A stretch of DNA of 5,594 bases from Candidatus Krumholzibacteriia bacterium (GTDB lineage Bacteria; Krumholzibacteriota; Krumholzibacteriia; Krumholzibacteriales; Krumholzibacteriaceae), in assembly GCA_028696635.1 (NCBI GenBank), contig JAQVGR010000141.1, forward strand, positions 1-5,594, read 5' to 3'. The notes under the pieces were generated by a model that ran no database searches, was not told the origin of the DNA, and was given only the letters and a program-made list of their open reading frames with translations. Both the position numbers and the translations under genes were made by a program. Position 1 is the first letter of the stretch. The number at the start of each line of letters is the position of its first letter. Shown here one piece after another: positions 4,136 through 5,594 of the stretch.

Positions 4136-5594
4136 TCACGGATTCAGGAGCCGGCCCCGTTCGCAGAGTCCGCTGTCCGGGCCCTTGTCCTCCTCGACCG
4201 GCCGGGCGAGTGTGCGGATTGCGGGATCGTCCCTGTCGGCGCAGGCGAGCCACGAGACCTCTCGCCCCGGTTCCCCGTAAACCTTGAACGCCATGTAGTC
4301 GCTCAGCCATTCGTACCCGGCGAGGAACGGCCTGCCGACGGGGGTGAGGGAAACCGTCGCCTCCTCCTCCTTCGTCAGTGCCGCGAAGTAGGAGGGCAGC
4401 GCGACGACGGCTTCGCCCGAGGCGTCGAGCGTGACCTTCCCGCGGTACAGGCAGAGGTTCTCGGGGGATTCGACGAACATGTGCCGCAGGATTCTGTTTT
4501 CGGGGTCGAGCGGATGGTCGATGACAAAGCTGCCGGCCGTTTTGCTCAGCGTGCCGGCGACATGGACATCGCCCTGGAAATAGCCCGCATAGTTCGACAG
4601 GCTCTCTCCGTATATGCCGTATCCGGTGTTGCTCCATCCGTAGACGCCGTTGCCGTATGAGCTCACACCTCTCACGCCGATTCCATTTGTGCTGGACCCT
4701 TCGACTCCGAAACCCTCGCCAGAGCTCCCTTCGACACCCTTGCCGCCCCCTACGCTCGCTCCGTGGACACCGACGTTATCGCCCGACAGGTAGCTGACGG
4801 TGGTGCGATTGAAAGCGACGACCCCGTATTTGCCGTCGTATATGCTCGATGCGTCCGCATAGACACCGGCGATGTCGTCTCCGAGGCGTCCGGAACAGCC
4901 GTTCCTGTTGTACCCGTAGACGCCGCAAAAGTCCGCGCCGAGCTGACCGTAGTTCTGGGTCACCGCATTGTACCCGTACACGCCGCCCAGGTGCGTGCCG
5001 AGCTGACCGTAGTTTCCGCTCCCCGCGTGGACGCCCTGCACGCCGACGCTCTGGTAGGCGGTCCCGCGCCCGTACACTCCCCCGCGGGAATCCTGGGCCG
5101 TGACGCCATACACGCCGGCGGAGTCGCTCCCGAGGGTGCCGCTGTTCGCGGTCGCGTTGTGGTATCCGTAGGCTCCCATATCCGCCCCGCCGAGATATCC
5201 CTCGTTCCCGTTGCCGTTGCGTCCGTAAACCCCGTACATGACGGCACCGAGCTGCCCGTAGTTCAGACTCGTTCCGTTTCTCCCGAAGACGCCGAGGCTT
5301 GCTCCTCCGACATAGCCGAAGTTCCCGGTGGAACCGTGCCTGCCGTACATGCCGGCTTCGGTCGTCCCCAGCCGTCCTTCGTTTCCGCTGCTCTGGTTAT
5401 ATCCGACGACGCCTATCGTCGCCGCGTCTGTCCCCCGCGCATATATCGTTTGTGTTCCCCCCGAGAACACCGTCAGCTTCGAGCCGGGCGTCGTTGTGCC
5501 GATCCCCACGTTCCCCGACACCGCCGAGTACTGGTTGTCCCCCGAGATCGTCCAGTCCCCGTCGCTTGAGCCCCCCGTCGGGGCCTGCCAGGTC
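4136..5594 (-). CDS. Glycine-rich repeat surface / tail-fibre-like protein, 5' end outside window
   Basis: The frame is open from the right edge (5593) to TGA at 4138-4136, giving about 485 visible residues. The GTG at 5521 is internal, because the upstream frame reads DGDWTISGDNQYSAVSGNVG, the usual lead-in of this protein type. Order: (a) SGNVGIGTTTPGSKLTV, a fibre-start motif also seen in phage tail-fibre-like proteins; (b) 5413 to about 5056, five repeats of about 20 residues with consensus GVYGxNxxxxNYGQLGxxxx, then two 12-residue units; (c) about 5056-4772, further 20-residue and one longer unit; (d) about 4771-4618, five units of 10-11 residues (GVEGSS...); (e) from about 4535, a C-terminal domain with AGSFVIDHPLDPENRIL, FVESPEN, LYRGKVTLDASGEAVVALP, LTPVG and the ending VSWLACADRDDPAIRTLARPVEEDKG. 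This domain is widespread in uncharacterised secreted bacterial proteins. The repeats predict an elongated beta-rich fibre. Surface adhesion or a fibre role is inferred. There is no transmembrane helix in the visible part. Confidence 0.88.
   Translation of the reverse strand, partial: TWQAPTGGSSDGDWTISGDNQYSAVSGNVGIGTTTPGSKLTVFSGGTQTIYARGTDAATIGVVGYNQSSGNEGRLGTTEAGMYGRHGSTGNFGYVGGASLGVFGRNGTSLNYGQLGAVMYGVYGRNGNGNEGYLGGADMGAYGYHNATANSGTLGSDSAGVYGVTAQDSRGGVYGRGTAYQSVGVQGVHAGSGNYGQLGTHLGGVYGYNAVTQNYGQLGADFCGVYGYNRNGCSGRLGDDIAGVYADASSIYDGKYGVVAFNRTTVSYLSGDNVGVHGASVGGGKGVEGSSGEGFGVEGSSTNGIGVRGVSSYGNGVYGWSNTGYGIYGESLSNYAGYFQGDVHVAGTLSKTAGSFVIDHPLDPENRILRHMFVESPENLCLYRGKVTLDASGEAVVALPSYFAALTKEEEATVSLTPVGRPFLAGYEWLSDYMAFKVYGEPGREVSWLACADRDDPAIRTLARPVEEDKGPDSGLCERGRLLNP
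4618..5413 (-). repeat. Protein-level tandem repeats with period 20, shrinking to 10 residues
   Basis: Within the repeat protein, a Gly-aromatic-Gly unit recurs about every 20 residues in the N-terminal part and about every 10 in the part nearest the C-terminal domain. At the DNA level the NYGQLG segment recurs: GCCGAGCTGACCGTAGTT at 4937-4954 and 4997-5014 (60 bases apart), and a two-mismatch version at 5246-5263. The repeats are degenerate elsewhere, so the array is old overall with locally recent duplication or conversion. Confidence 0.8.

Noticed and set aside
4763..5569. Plus-strand open frame of 268 codons opposite the repeat protein
   Set aside because: Its Val/Ala/Pro-rich composition follows from antisense of the Gly-Val-Tyr-Gly repeats. 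The minus strand carries recognisable domains through the same region.

Overview
This is a high-GC bacterial window. Cleavable and lipoprotein signal peptides, an outer-membrane-type lipoprotein, an ECF sigma factor and a surface protein of the NVGIGTT / IDHPLDPEN type suggest a Gram-negative, probably uncultured, bacterium. An FCB-related candidate phylum such as Krumholzibacteriota or Eisenbacteria is my guess from gene style, and it is not shown by any marker gene.

Layout from left to right. (1) 2-295 is the C-terminal end of an aldehyde dehydrogenase (ALDH) entering from outside. (2) 296-551 is a leader with a 97-nt imperfect inverted repeat and three smaller hairpins, the last touching the ribosome binding site of the next gene. 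(3) 552-2595 is a compact three-gene operon: a TPR lipoprotein with a GDDDTF domain, an ECF sigma factor, and a short single-pass membrane protein translationally coupled to it. (4) 2596-3040 has no intact gene. It holds a possible insertion-sequence remnant, an antisense 3' end of dapB, and a second, internally deleted ALDH 3' end. (5) 3041-3574 is a secreted C-type-lectin-like protein whose ribosome binding site lies in a hairpin. (6) 3575-3997 again has no intact gene. It holds a longer antisense dapB 3' end, an AT-richer island, and a third ALDH 3' end. (7) 4136-5594, on the minus strand, is a large glycine-rich repeat surface or fibre protein that runs off the right edge.

The main unusual point is the architecture. 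Three units seem to follow one another, each reading [ALDH 3' end ->] [cargo genes] [<- dapB 3' end]. Unit 1 carries the lipoprotein/sigma/membrane operon, unit 2 the lectin, and unit 3 (open to the right) the repeat protein. This looks like a convergent ALDH/dapB gene pair that has served repeatedly as an insertion or recombination hotspot for surface and signalling cargo. The third ALDH end differs from the first only by synonymous changes and a switched stop codon, so it probably came from a functional diverged allele. The first dapB end, by contrast, is decaying. All cargo products are exported or membrane proteins or their regulator, which fits a variable cell-surface locus.
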